Positions 1 to 7,815 of a DNA stretch of 13,323 nucleotides are shown here, piece after piece. Under the pieces are notes generated by a model that ran no database searches, had not been told where the DNA came from, and saw nothing but the letters and a program-made list of their open reading frames with translations. How positions within the stretch are numbered: position 1 is the stretch's first letter; every line of letters starts with the position of its first letter. The translations under genes and the position numbers were made by a program. Origin of the DNA: Phascolarctobacterium sp. (GTDB lineage: Bacteria > Bacillota > Negativicutes > Acidaminococcales > Acidaminococcaceae); NCBI GenBank assembly GCA_022718015.1, contig JAIHZV010000010.1, positions 1-13,323 of the forward strand, in the 5' to 3' direction.

Positions 1-333
1 GGTATGCGTACCGTATTCTTCGAATTCAACGGTCTGCCGCGCGAAATCCTGATTAAGGACCGTAACGCAAAGGCTACCACCGTCAGCCGCAAGAAAGCAG
101 AAAAAGGCAACATGGGCGAAATCGGCGCCTCCCTGTCCGGCTCCGTAGTTAAGATTCTTGTAGAAAAAGGTCAGTCCGTAACAAAAGGCACTCCACTCAT
201 CGTTACCGAAGCAATGAAGATGGAAACCACGCTCTCCGCTCCTATCAGCGGCATCATCAGCGCTATCCATGTCAACGCAGGCGAACGTGTTGAAAGCGGC
301 GACTGCCTCATGGAAATCAAAACCCAGATGTAA
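1..333 (+). CDS. pyc: pyruvate carboxylase, C-terminal biotin carboxyl carrier end (partial)
   Basis: This is the 3' end of a gene entering from the left; the frame is open from base 1. The visible 110 residues contain the short linker that begins GMRTVFFEFNG, which is characteristic of pyruvate carboxylase, followed by a biotinyl domain. The biotin attachment motif EAMKMETT places the biotinylated lysine at codon 217-219. Pyruvate carboxylase makes oxaloacetate from pyruvate, bicarbonate and ATP in the cytoplasm, and in anaerobes it feeds the reductive branch to succinate and propionate. A separate biotin carrier subunit (PycB, or a decarboxylase alpha chain) would look similar in this fragment, but the linker favours pyruvate carboxylase. 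The gene ends with TAA and is followed by two hairpins. Confidence 0.88.
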   Translation, partial: GMRTVFFEFNGLPREILIKDRNAKATTVSRKKAEKGNMGEIGASLSGSVVKILVEKGQSVTKGTPLIVTEAMKMETTLSAPISGIISAIHVNAGERVESGDCLMEIKTQM

Positions 334-350
334 ACTAAACATACTCATCA

Positions 351-387
351 TTCAGGCGTTAGCTGCGCAATGCAGCTAGCGCCTGAA
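351..387 (+). terminator. 16-bp hairpin after pyruvate carboxylase
   Basis: Bases 351-366 pair with 372-387 (one G-T wobble, 5-nt loop), making a very stable hairpin 17 nt past the stop codon. It is followed by CCTTATAAG, not by a clean T tract, so on its own it is more a 3' stabilising structure than a textbook intrinsic terminator. The T-rich hairpin at 413-451 follows directly. Confidence 0.6.
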
Positions 388-409
388 CCTTATAAGCGCA
401 TCTAGACGC

Positions 410-459
410 AAAAACACCTCACCCAAAGTTTTCAGCTTCAAGTGAGGTGTTCTTATTTT
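410..459. terminator. bidirectional intrinsic terminator between pyc and gatB
   Basis: AACACCTCAC (413-422) pairs with GTGAGGTGTT (442-451) in a perfect 10-bp stem. Read rightward it is followed by TCTTATTTTT (451-460). Read leftward, downstream of gatB, it is followed by five Ts (410-414). The position between two convergent genes fits termination in both directions. Confidence 0.8.
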
Positions 460-485
460 TAAGCTGCTACGTATTTCTGAATAGC

Positions 486-1928
486 TTAGCTCATTTTTTC
501 TTTGAGCATTTTGGTAACCATGCCCGGGTTAGCCTTGCCGCGAGATTTTTTCATAATCTGGCCAACGAGGAAGCCGATAGCTTTATCCTTACCAGCCTTG
601 TAGTCAGCAACAGATTGCGGATTCTCAGCCAGGGTTTCTTCAACCAGCTTGAGGATAGCGCCTTCATCACTAACCTGCTCCAGACCAAGCTTCTTAACGA
701 GAGTCTTCGGAGCTTCGTCCTCTTTGAGCATTTCAGCAAAGACCTTTTTAGCCAGCTTGCTGGAGAGCACGCCGTCTTTAATCAGGTTAACCAGCTCTGC
801 CAGATGTGCAGGGGTTACCTTGAATTCAGCAATGGTAATGCCTTCGTTGTTCATGTACGCGGATACGTCGCCCAGCAGCCAGTTGGAAACAGCCTTGCTG
901 TCCTTAGCGTTCTTCACTGCTTCATCGAAGTATTCAGCCATAGCCTTCGTGGAAACGATTTGAGAAGCATCATATTCCGGCAGACCATGCTCGCTCATCA
1001 GACGTGCCTGACGCTGAGCAGGCAGCTCCGGCAGAGTTTCGCGGATACGCTCAATCCATGCATCGTCCAGCTCAACAGGGACGAGGTCAGGCTCAGGGAA
1101 GTAACGGTAGTCATGTGCTTCTTCTTTAGAACGCATGGACAGGGTTACGCCGTTAGCTTCGTCCCAGGTACGGGTTTCTTGAACAACGTGGCCGCCGTCC
1201 TCGAGAACCTCTTTTTGACGCTCAACTTCGTAGTTGATAGCGCGCTCTAGAGCACGGAAGGAGTTCAGGTTTTTGATTTCGGCACGAGTACCGAATTCCT
1301 TTGCACCCTCAGGCATGATGGAAATGTTAGCGTCGCAGCGCAGGCTGCCTTCCTGCATTTTGCAGTCGCAAACATCGGTATATTCAAGGATTGCTTTGAG
1401 GTTTTCCATATAAGCACGAGCTTCAGCAGCGCTGCGCATATCCGGCTCAGATACAATCTCAATCAGCGGTACGCCGGCACGGTTGTAGTCTACTGCAGAG
1501 GAATCAGAGGTGCTGATGGTTGCACCGCTGTGGTTCAGCTTGCCTGCATCCTCTTCCATGTGGATACGGGTAACGCCGATGCGTTTATGGTCGCCGTCAA
1601 CAACGATATCAATGTGCCCGCCCAGGCAGATAGGTTTATCAAATTGGGAAATCTGATAGTTCTTGGACAGGTCAGGATAGAAATAGTTTTTACGGTCAAA
1701 TTTATTGAATTTCTGAATATCGCAGTTCAGTGCCAGACCTGCTTTAATAGCGAAATCAACAACCTGCTTGTTCAGCACAGGCAGAGCACCCGGCATACCC
1801 AAGCATACAGGGCATACATGGGTGTTAGGCAGACTGCCGAAGGCAGTGGAGCAGCTGCAGAATGCTTTAGTTTTAGTTTTCAGCTCGGCATGAACTTCCA
1901 GGCCGATAACGGTAATATATTTAGTCAT
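486..1928 (-). CDS. gatB: Asp-tRNA(Asn)/Glu-tRNA(Gln) amidotransferase subunit B
   Basis: 480 residues, the normal GatB length. GatB activates the misacylated carboxylate on Asp-tRNA(Asn) or Glu-tRNA(Gln) with ATP and receives ammonia channelled from GatA. The N-terminus shows the family signature VIGLEVHAEL and the cysteine set C24, C26, C39 and C42 (AFCSCS ... CPVCLGMPG) expected to bind zinc, followed by YFYPDLSKNYQISQ. The C-terminal YqeY-like tail ends in KSRGKANPGMV. The start ATG overlaps the gatA stop by one base (TAATG), with GGGAGGT lying in the end of gatA, so the two are translationally coupled. It is the last gene of gatCAB. Confidence 0.97.
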   Translation of the reverse strand: MTKYITVIGLEVHAELKTKTKAFCSCSTAFGSLPNTHVCPVCLGMPGALPVLNKQVVDFAIKAGLALNCDIQKFNKFDRKNYFYPDLSKNYQISQFDKPICLGGHIDIVVDGDHKRIGVTRIHMEEDAGKLNHSGATISTSDSSAVDYNRAGVPLIEIVSEPDMRSAAEARAYMENLKAILEYTDVCDCKMQEGSLRCDANISIMPEGAKEFGTRAEIKNLNSFRALERAINYEVERQKEVLEDGGHVVQETRTWDEANGVTLSMRSKEEAHDYRYFPEPDLVPVELDDAWIERIRETLPELPAQRQARLMSEHGLPEYDASQIVSTKAMAEYFDEAVKNAKDSKAVSNWLLGDVSAYMNNEGITIAEFKVTPAHLAELVNLIKDGVLSSKLAKKVFAEMLKEDEAPKTLVKKLGLEQVSDEGAILKLVEETLAENPQSVADYKAGKDKAIGFLVGQIMKKSRGKANPGMVTKMLKEKMS

Positions 1929-3397
1929 TATTTGTTACCTCCCAGCGGTGCGAATACTTTATGATATTCGGTTGCTTGTTCAAAGGTATAAGCAGCACGC
2001 AGAATGGTTGCTTCGTCGAGAACCTTACCAATCAGCTGCATACCAATCGGCATACCATCTTCGGCAAAGCCGCAGGGGATGGAAATACCAGGCAGACCAG
2101 CCATGTTTACAGGAATGGTGGTTACGTCGAGCATGTACATGGTCAGCGGATCCATCTTATCGTTGATGCCGTAAGCAGGAACAGGAGAGGTCGGGGTCAG
2201 CAGCACATCGCATTTTTCAAACGCAGCTTCAAAATCACGGCGGATGAGAGTACGAACCTGCATAGCCTTGTTGTAATATGCGTCATAATAACCGCTGCTC
2301 AGTACGTAGGTGCCCAGCATAATGCGGCGGCGTACTTCCTGACCAAAGCCTTCAGTACGGCTCATGGTGGTCATTTCCGGAGCAGAGGTTGCTTCGAGGT
2401 TGCGATAGCCATAACGCACGCCGTCAAAACGTGCCAGGTTAGCAGAAGCCTCAGCCGGAGCGATGATGTAGTAGGTGATTACAGCATATTCTGTATGCGG
2501 CAGAGAAACCTCTACGATTTCAGCACCCAGCTCTTTATATTTTTCAACGGCCTTCATGATTTCGGCTTTAACCTTAGCGTCAACGCCTTCACCGAAATAT
2601 TCCTTCGGCAGACCGATGCGCAGGCCTTTAACGTCGTTTACCAGCGCCTTAGTAAAGTCAGGAACCTCTACGTTCAGAGAGGTGGAGTCCATCTCATCCT
2701 TACCGCAGATGCTGTTGAGCACCAAAGCAGCGTCAGTTACGTCTTTAGTGATAGGTCCGATCTGGTCCAGAGAGGAAGCGAAAGCTACGCAGCCATAACG
2801 GGATACACGGCCATAGGTCGGTTTAATACCAACGCAGCCGTTGAAGGAAGCCGGCTGACGGATAGAGCCGCCGGTATCAGAGCCCAAGGTCCAGATAGCT
2901 TCGCCGGCAGCGATAGCAGCAGCAGAGCCGCCGGAGGAGCCGCCAGGAACGCGGTCTAAGTTCCAGGGGTTATGAGTTACGCCAAAATAAGAGGTCTTGG
3001 TGGTAGAGCCCATAGCGAACTCGTCCAGATTGGTTTTGCCCAGGAAAATAGTTTCGTCAGCGCGCAGGTTTTTGATAACATGTGCGTCATAAACAGGAAT
3101 GAAGTTCTCCAGCATTTTGGAGGAGCATGTGGTGCGCAGACCTTTAGTAGAAATATTATCTTTGATTGCGCCCGGAATACCAGCCAGCGGAGCAATTGCT
3201 TCACCAGCGGCAATTTTAGCATCAACCTTGGCAGCCTGTGCCAAAGCGGCTTCTTTATCAAGGGTTACATAAGCGTTAACCTTGTCTTCAACTGCGTCGA
3301 CACGTGCAATAACAGCGTTAGTTAATTCGACGGAGCTTACTTCTTTATTGACGAGCTTCTCATGCAGCTCGTGCGCAGTAAGTTTATACAAATCCAC
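1928..3397 (-). CDS. gatA: Asp-tRNA(Asn)/Glu-tRNA(Gln) amidotransferase subunit A (amidase)
   Basis: 489 residues with the amidase-signature fold. It hydrolyses glutamine (or asparagine) and passes the ammonia to GatB. The Ser-cisSer-Lys triad can be read directly: K79 in GAIKDNIS, S154 in [12 protein letters not shown] and S178 in [12 protein letters not shown]. These numbers are the same as in the Staphylococcus aureus enzyme. The start is GTG at 3397, supported by GGAGG eight bases upstream. It lies 16 bp after gatC and overlaps gatB by one base. Together with gatB and gatC it implies that the organism makes Asn- and/or Gln-tRNA by the indirect route. Confidence 0.97.
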   Translation of the reverse strand: MDLYKLTAHELHEKLVNKEVSSVELTNAVIARVDAVEDKVNAYVTLDKEAALAQAAKVDAKIAAGEAIAPLAGIPGAIKDNISTKGLRTTCSSKMLENFIPVYDAHVIKNLRADETIFLGKTNLDEFAMGSTTKTSYFGVTHNPWNLDRVPGGSSGGSAAAIAAGEAIWTLGSDTGGSIRQPASFNGCVGIKPTYGRVSRYGCVAFASSLDQIGPITKDVTDAALVLNSICGKDEMDSTSLNVEVPDFTKALVNDVKGLRIGLPKEYFGEGVDAKVKAEIMKAVEKYKELGAEIVEVSLPHTEYAVITYYIIAPAEASANLARFDGVRYGYRNLEATSAPEMTTMSRTEGFGQEVRRRIMLGTYVLSSGYYDAYYNKAMQVRTLIRRDFEAAFEKCDVLLTPTSPVPAYGINDKMDPLTMYMLDVTTIPVNMAGLPGISIPCGFAEDGMPIGMQLIGKVLDEATILRAAYTFEQATEYHKVFAPLGGNK

Positions 3398-3413
3398 AGC
3401 AATAGCCTCCTTC

Positions 3414-3701
3414 TTATTCGATTACGCGCGGTACTTTAAAGCCGTCGTTATGGACAGCAGGAGCGTTCTTCAGTGCTTCCTCATGGGAAACGCCTTCTTT
3501 GACAACGTCCTCACGCAGTACGTTGCTTACAGGCAGAACGTACGGAGTCGGCTCAATACCAGCGGTATCAACCTTTTCAAGAATGTCGGCATAGTTAAGA
3601 ATCTGGTTGAACTGTTCGGTGAACATTTCCATTTCGGAAGCAGGAACAGTTAAACGGGAAAGCTGTGCAATGTGCTTAACGTCTTCAGCAGAAACTTTCA
3701 T
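3414..3701 (-). CDS. gatC: Asp-tRNA(Asn)/Glu-tRNA(Gln) amidotransferase subunit C
   Basis: 95 residues, typical of GatC, the small belt-like subunit that wraps around the GatA-GatB interface and stabilises GatA. The N-terminal helices ([13 protein letters not shown] ... [17 protein letters not shown]) and the conserved C-terminal [17 protein letters not shown] are the family hallmarks. The start is ATG 3701, with a modest GGTG/AGGA SD. It is the first gene of gatCAB, about 50 bp downstream of a good promoter. Confidence 0.96.
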   Translation of the reverse strand: MKVSAEDVKHIAQLSRLTVPASEMEMFTEQFNQILNYADILEKVDTAGIEPTPYVLPVSNVLREDVVKEGVSHEEALKNAPAVHNDGFKVPRVIE

Positions 3702-3752
3702 TTTTTCACCATCCTATTATCATACAATGTATTTTTAGAAATAACCTGTTTT

Positions 3753-3781
3753 ATTATACCACATTTGGCGTGTTATGTACA
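3753..3781 (-). promoter_or_regulatory. promoter of gatCAB
   Basis: On the minus strand TGTACA (3781-3776, 4/6 match to the -35 consensus) is followed after 17 bp by a perfect TATAAT (3758-3753) with an extended TGG, reading TGTGGTATAAT. It lies about 50 bp upstream of the gatC start. Confidence 0.75.
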
Positions 3782-3846
3782 CTTAGAGAAGGCTAATCAG
3801 AAATTTTTCTGCTAGTCCCTACAAGGCTTTACAAGCTCTTTTCAGT

Positions 3847-3915
3847 CATTTGGACGAAATTCGTTAGGCCATTTGGCACTTTTTTGTTAGGCCATTTGGA
3901 CGCAATTCGTTCATT
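3847..3915. repeat. three tandem 23-bp repeats
   Basis: Three head-to-tail units of exactly 23 bp start at 3847, 3870 and 3893. All begin CATTTGG, and all have GTT at the same register. Units 1 and 2 share GTTAGGC at the end. Units 1 and 3 share CATTTGGACG-n-AATTCGTT almost perfectly, and each contains an inverted repeat ACGnAATTCGT (3854-3864 and 3900-3910). They lie in the gene-free stretch 3702-4016, upstream of the gatC promoter. They could be a regulator array or the repeat-bearing end of a decayed insertion sequence. No coding capacity is evident. Confidence 0.8.
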
Positions 3916-3935
3916 CATTTTTATAGTCTGCTGTT

Positions 3936-3976
3936 AAAAATCCCCTGACGCCAGCTTCATAGCAAACATCAGGGGA
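3936..3976 (-). terminator. intrinsic terminator of the hydrogenase-rubrerythrin gene
   Basis: TCCCCTGA (3941-3948) pairs with TCAGGGGA (3969-3976), with a small inner GCT/AGC pairing in the loop. On the minus strand the stem is followed by TTTTT (3940-3936). It sits 40 bp past the stop codon of the fusion gene. Confidence 0.85.
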
Positions 3977-4016
3977 AATTCTGGCAGCTCAGCAGGAAAC
4001 GAGCTAACCACCACTC

Positions 4017-6068
4017 TTAATAATTTATCGTATGAATTTCAAAATAAGCCTGCGGATTCTTGCAAATCGGGCAAACCTCAGGAGCCTTTGTGCCTACAAC
4101 GATATGTCCACACTTGCGGCACTCCCAGATGCGAACCTCGCTCTTAGCAAATACCTGCTGTGCCTCTACGTTGTGCAGCAGAGCACGATAACGCTCCTCA
4201 TGGCGCTTCTCAATAGCTGCTACACCGCGAAACTGCTCTGCCAGCTCATGGAAGCCTTCAGCATCTGCCTCTCTGGCCATGCGTACATACATATCCGTCC
4301 ATTCGTGGTTCTCTCCCTCAGCAGCGTGCAGCAGATTTTCCGCAGTATCGCCAAGCTCACCTAAAGCCTTAAACCACAGCTGTGCATGCTCCTTTTCATT
4401 CTCCGCTGTCTGCAGGAACAAAGCAGCAATCTGCTCAAAGCCTGCTTCCTGCGCAACCTTAGCAAAATAAGTGTACTTGTTGCGAGCCATAGACTCCCCG
4501 GCAAAGGCTTCTAACAGATTCTTCTCTGTCTTTGTGCCAGCATAAGGATTTTTCTCCTTGCCAGCAGGAGTATCCTCAATTTTTACAAATTTATCTGCGC
4601 CCTGCTTACAAATAGGGCAAACAAAATCAGCAGGCAGCTCCTCACCTTCATAGATATAACCACAAATTGAACATTTCCACTTCGTCATTTTCTTTCTCGC
4701 TCCTTTTGTTAAATCTGCGCTGCGGTCCTGATAAGTAGTATGCAGCATTGATTCAGCCAGCTCACTCAAGGGTGCATCATAAAACTCCTGATAAAGCTGC
4801 TGAATTTCTTTATTTTCGTGAGACAGGTGCAGCTCCATTTCTGCATCCCGCTCATAAAGACCTTCAATACGTGCCTTGCGTGCTGCGTCAGCATCATAGG
4901 CAAAATCCTTAGGCTGCCCGCCGCCGCCTATGCAGCCGCCCGGACAGGTCATGACCTCTATAAAATGATATTTTTCAATGCCAGCAGCTATAAGCTTGCG
5001 GACGTTTTCCGTGCCGTGAACCACTGCCACATTGATAACCCTGCCTGCTAGCTCCACGCTGGCCTCACGCAATCCATCATAACCACGCACTGGCTCGAGC
5101 TTGAGCATTTCCTTAGGCGGCTGCTCGCCCGTAAAATAAGCATAAGCAGTCCTTAGCGCTGCCTCCATAACGCCGCCTGTATTGCCAAAAATAACACCTG
5201 CGCCAGAGGCCTCACCCATGAGCTTATCAAACTCACTGTCCTCAAGGCCTGCGAAATCAACGCCTGCCTCCTTCGCCCACAGCGCCAGCTCTCTTGTCGT
5301 GATTACATTATCCATGTCCCGCAGCTCAGATATGCCCAGCTGCTGCCCGGCAGCATTCATTTCTTCACGGCGAATCTCAAACTTTTTCGCTGTACAAGGA
5401 GTTAAGGCGACATTGACAATCTTCCTCGGATCAATGCCCATTTTCTGTGCAAAATAGGTTTTTATCGTCGGCCCCTGCATCCCTATCGGACTTTTAGCTG
5501 TAGAAATATGCGGCAGAAGCTCAGGGTAATAGGTTTCTGCAAACTTTACCCACGCCGGGCAGCAGCTCGTAAACTGCGGCAGCGGCTTATCTGTAGCACC
5601 TGTAATACGGGCAAGAAGCTCGCTTGCTTCCTCAACAATTGTTAAATCAGCCGCAAAGTTCGTATCCAGCACATAATCCACGCCCAGAGCCCGCAAAAGT
5701 GCCACCATCTTCCCCTGCACGAACGCCCCCTTAGGCAGGCCAAATTCCTCGCCCAAAGCCACGCGTACAGAAGGTGACGTGCTAACAATGACGATTTTAT
5801 CCTTATCCTCCACGGCAGCCTTAACCTCTGGATATTCATAAACCTCGGTGATGCTGTCAACAGGACAGACATTGGCGCACTGACCGCAGTGAATACAGAT
5901 AGCTCTGTCTCCGGTCTGCTCCAGCGCATAGGTTCCCAATACTCCGATCGGACTCGTGCAGACATTACGGCACTGACCGCATTTGACGCACAAAGACTCA
6001 TTACGGACAATACTAGGATTATCCGCTTCAATAGGCACCCGCACGGAAGTTGATAAATGCTTGCTCAC
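4017..6068 (-). CDS. [FeFe] hydrogenase fused to rubredoxin-rubrerythrin
   Basis: 683 residues in one open frame. Residues 20-75 carry two [4Fe-4S] ferredoxin motifs (C27/C30/C33/C37 and C58/C61/C64/C68). Residues 85-400 form the H-cluster domain, with TSCCPAW (C169, C170), TPCTAKKFE (C225) and [14 protein letters not shown] (C375, C379). S189, E147 and E150 look like the proton-path residues of clostridial CpI. Residues 400-447 resemble the small-subunit tail. From M461 there follow a rubredoxin (CSICGY ... CPIC), a ferritin-like diiron domain ([23 protein letters not shown]) and a second rubredoxin-like zinc-ribbon/Fe site (CRKCGH ... CPIC). The start is GTG 6068, eight bases after GGAGGAG. 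Hydrogenases interconvert H2 and protons; rubrerythrin reduces peroxide. An H2-linked peroxide reductase is an inference. No signal peptide is seen, so it is cytoplasmic. Confidence 0.93.
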   Translation of the reverse strand: MSKHLSTSVRVPIEADNPSIVRNESLCVKCGQCRNVCTSPIGVLGTYALEQTGDRAICIHCGQCANVCPVDSITEVYEYPEVKAAVEDKDKIVIVSTSPSVRVALGEEFGLPKGAFVQGKMVALLRALGVDYVLDTNFAADLTIVEEASELLARITGATDKPLPQFTSCCPAWVKFAETYYPELLPHISTAKSPIGMQGPTIKTYFAQKMGIDPRKIVNVALTPCTAKKFEIRREEMNAAGQQLGISELRDMDNVITTRELALWAKEAGVDFAGLEDSEFDKLMGEASGAGVIFGNTGGVMEAALRTAYAYFTGEQPPKEMLKLEPVRGYDGLREASVELAGRVINVAVVHGTENVRKLIAAGIEKYHFIEVMTCPGGCIGGGGQPKDFAYDADAARKARIEGLYERDAEMELHLSHENKEIQQLYQEFYDAPLSELAESMLHTTYQDRSADLTKGARKKMTKWKCSICGYIYEGEELPADFVCPICKQGADKFVKIEDTPAGKEKNPYAGTKTEKNLLEAFAGESMARNKYTYFAKVAQEAGFEQIAALFLQTAENEKEHAQLWFKALGELGDTAENLLHAAEGENHEWTDMYVRMAREADAEGFHELAEQFRGVAAIEKRHEERYRALLHNVEAQQVFAKSEVRIWECRKCGHIVVGTKAPEVCPICKNPQAYFEIHTINY
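4688..4706 (-). promoter_or_regulatory. internal SD and ATG at the hydrogenase/rubrerythrin junction
   Basis: Inside the fusion, AAAGGAG (4706-4700) lies 11 nt before an in-frame ATG (4688-4686, M461) that begins [11 protein letters not shown], exactly a rubredoxin start. Translation from here would give a free 223-residue rubredoxin-rubrerythrin. It may be an active internal start or a relic of two genes joined by loss of a stop codon. Confidence 0.55.
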
Positions 6069-6142
6069 AATATCATCTCCTCCAATATGAAATTTTAACA
6101 GCGCTCCCTTGACCTTATATAAAGCACTATTACGTTACTTAC

Positions 6143-6170
6143 ATTATAACTCATTCCTAGCATCTGTCAA
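6143..6170 (-). promoter_or_regulatory. strong promoter of the hydrogenase-rubrerythrin gene
   Basis: On the minus strand a perfect TTGACA (6170-6165) and a perfect TATAAT (6148-6143) are separated by 16 bp. The predicted leader is about 70 nt before GTG 6068. It is the best sigma-A-type promoter in the window. I see no Rex- or Fur-like palindrome over it. Confidence 0.85.
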
Positions 6171-6225
6171 CAGTTCATCTCAATAAAAAATAATTTTAGT
6201 TTAAGGGGGGGTATTTCTCAAAAGC

Positions 6226-6909
6226 TCACTTTAGCAGCTCCATCAGCGCATAGAAAATCGGTGGCACGAGCAGCGCTGGCAGCATATTCAGCGTCTTGCA
6301 ATCACGCAACTGCAAAATGCCCAAGCCTGAGCTCATGAGAAAAATACCGCCAAGCACCGAAACCTCGCCCATCAGCGCAGGCGTCATGTAAGGCGCGATA
6401 ATACCGGCGAAGAGATAAATGCTGCCCTGCCACAGCAGCAGCACCAGCCCCGCCAAAGCAATACCAATGCCATAGGCGCTGCCCAAAATAATCGACGACA
6501 CAAAATCAAGCGTCGCGTTCGTAAACAGATACGTGTTATTGCCGTTGAGCCTGCTTTCAATCGGCCCAAGAATAGACAGCGTGCCGATGCAGAACAACAG
6601 TATCGCCGTCGACAAGCCCTCCGCCAGCTTGCTGCCACCCTTCGCGCTGGCGAGCAGCCTATGGAAGCGCCCGTCTATATCCAGCCGCGTACCGATAACC
6701 GTACCGATAGCAATGCTGGCGATAAACAGCACCGGATACGTTGTCTTCGGCATATTGCTGACAAAAGCATTCACGCCGAGCCCCAGCGTCGCGAGCCCCA
6801 GCCCGTCGAACAATGCCGTCTTATAGCGCTCATCTATACCTCTGCTGACAAAGCTGCCGATTACGGAGCCCGTCAGTATCGCGCCCACATTAACAATTGT
6901 CCCTATCAT
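6226..6909 (-). CDS. DUF554 family integral membrane protein
   Basis: 227 residues, almost entirely hydrophobic with about six or seven membrane segments. The N-terminus MIGTIVNVGAILTGSVIG and the interior GDxxD-free glycine-rich helices match the DUF554 family (E. coli YqgA, B. subtilis YdfK). The family is widespread and its biochemical role is not established; transport or small-ion related roles have been suggested for membrane proteins of this type without proof. The start ATG 6909 matches the family N-terminus, but its SD (GGGAG) is about 13 nt away, so it may be weakly translated. It is divergent from the secreted protein at 7082 and in the same direction as the fusion gene, but that gene has its own promoter. 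Confidence 0.88.
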   Translation of the reverse strand: MIGTIVNVGAILTGSVIGSFVSRGIDERYKTALFDGLGLATLGLGVNAFVSNMPKTTYPVLFIASIAIGTVIGTRLDIDGRFHRLLASAKGGSKLAEGLSTAILLFCIGTLSILGPIESRLNGNNTYLFTNATLDFVSSIILGSAYGIGIALAGLVLLLWQGSIYLFAGIIAPYMTPALMGEVSVLGGIFLMSSGLGILQLRDCKTLNMLPALLVPPIFYALMELLK

Positions 6910-6994
6910 CTTACTTTTACATCTCCCTCATTTCATATCACAGACTCTTTACGCTAACGCCACACAAAGATTGCTTTTAGCCCCCCAAAGCCTC

Positions 6995-7023
6995 TTTACA
7001 AACACATTTTAATTCTATACTAT
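6995..7023 (+). promoter_or_regulatory. promoter of the DUF3298-like gene
   Basis: TTTACA (6995-7000, 5/6 match) and TACTAT (7018-7023, 4/6 match) are spaced by 17 bp. They lie about 60 bp upstream of ATG 7082 in an A/T-rich intergenic region between divergent genes. Confidence 0.55.
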
Positions 7024-7081
7024 ATTACTAGAAAATACAATTCTAACCAATATCAAGCAAGTAAAAAAGGAGGTTTTTCTC

Positions 7082-7705
7082 ATGAAAAAAATTATGCTCA
7101 GTCTGCTGCTAGCGCTTTCAGTTGCTGCCAGCGCTTCTGCTTCACAAACCACCATGCACGAGGAGGGCGAACGCTTCAAGTTCGACTACCCTGTTTTCAG
7201 CCAGACATCTGCCAAAGCTGCTCAGCGCATGAATAAAGATATTACCAAGCTGCTGCAAAACAGCCGCAAGCTTTTGCAGGATGAATATATAGCTCAGGTC
7301 GCTACAAACTACGAGGTATATTTCGAAAATCCCCAATATGTCAGCTTCACCTTCAACAGCTATCAGTACTATCAAAGTGCTGCCCACGGCATGAGCTATC
7401 TGCAAGGCTATGTTTACGACAAGACCAGCGGCAAAAAGGTGCCTTATACACACTTCACCGCTACGCTTGACGCCGAACAGCTGAAGCACGATATTCTCAG
7501 CAAAAAGGTTACCGTTTACTGCCAAGACCTCAAAACCACCAGCGACGCTCCCTTCCTGCCCTACAACACAGACTTCAAGGTCAGCGAAAATTATGTTTTG
7601 GACAAGGACGGCAAAGCGCTCTACCTAATTTATCAGGCCTATGACCTCGACTGCTACGCCGCAGGTCCGTTGTTTGTAAAGATTCCTCTCACTCAAAAAT
7701 TATAA
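7082..7705 (+). CDS. secreted DUF3298/RsiV-like domain protein
   Basis: 207 residues. It begins with a clear Sec signal peptide (MKKIMLSLLLALSVAASASA, cleavage near residue 20-21), so the mature protein is exported, with no further membrane segment. The region around residues 85-120, with SFTFNSYQYYQSAAHGMSY, then YVYDKTSGKKV, is the pattern of DUF3298, the extracytoplasmic domain also found in RsiV anti-sigma factors and in many small periplasmic proteins. It lacks a transmembrane anchor and an anti-sigma domain, so it is not itself RsiV. The specific function is unknown. An ideal SD (AAGGAGG, 8-nt spacing) supports ATG 7082. It is monocistronic, ending in a strong terminator. Confidence 0.85.
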   Translation: MKKIMLSLLLALSVAASASASQTTMHEEGERFKFDYPVFSQTSAKAAQRMNKDITKLLQNSRKLLQDEYIAQVATNYEVYFENPQYVSFTFNSYQYYQSAAHGMSYLQGYVYDKTSGKKVPYTHFTATLDAEQLKHDILSKKVTVYCQDLKTTSDAPFLPYNTDFKVSENYVLDKDGKALYLIYQAYDLDCYAAGPLFVKIPLTQKL

Positions 7706-7715
7706 TAGCTGCTTT

Positions 7716-7746
7716 AAGCTCCGTACATTTCGTGCGGAGCTTTTTT
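7716..7746 (+). terminator. intrinsic terminator of the DUF3298-like gene
   Basis: AAGCTCCGTAC (7716-7726) pairs with GTGCGGAGCTT (7732-7742), including one G-T wobble, around a 5-nt loop. It runs into six Ts (7741-7746), a textbook intrinsic terminator starting 11 bp past the stop codon. Confidence 0.93.
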
Positions 7747-7753
7747 CACACAT

Positions 7754-7790
7754 AAAAAAGGACTGCCTTTCGCCGTAGCGTCCAGCAGCC
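7754..7790 (-). terminator. intrinsic terminator of alr
   Basis: On the minus strand GGCTGC (7790-7785) can pair with GCAGTCC (7766-7760) with one bulge; alternatively GGAC/GTCC closes the same region. A run of six Ts (7759-7754) follows directly. It lies 26 bp past the alr stop. Confidence 0.7.
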
Positions 7791-7815
7791 ATAAAATAAG
7801 GGAAAGCGTATTTAA

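Noticed and set aside
447..1250. Long rightward open frame opposite gatB
   Set aside because: It is antisense to a canonical GatB, with no SD and no recognisable domains; a shadow of gatB codon bias.
1961..2959. 332-codon rightward open frame opposite gatA
   Set aside because: It lies fully antisense to gatA, which has all catalytic residues; it has no promoter, SD or family features.
3798..3811. Short inverted repeat CAGAAA-TT-TTTCTG as terminator or operator
   Set aside because: Only 6 bp and A/T-rich, with no T tract or promoter overlap; too weak to call.
3847..3915. Possible CRISPR array
   Set aside because: The 23-bp units abut directly, with no spacers and only three copies, so they are tandem repeats and not CRISPR.
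6205..6211. Run of seven Gs as a phase-variable tract
   Set aside because: It lies outside coding sequence, 35 bp from the hydrogenase -35 box and not in the promoter spacer, so there is no clear switching effect.
7082..7705. RsiV anti-sigma factor
   Set aside because: The DUF3298-like domain is present, but there is a cleavable signal peptide instead of an anti-sigma domain and membrane anchor, and no sigma factor gene adjoins it.
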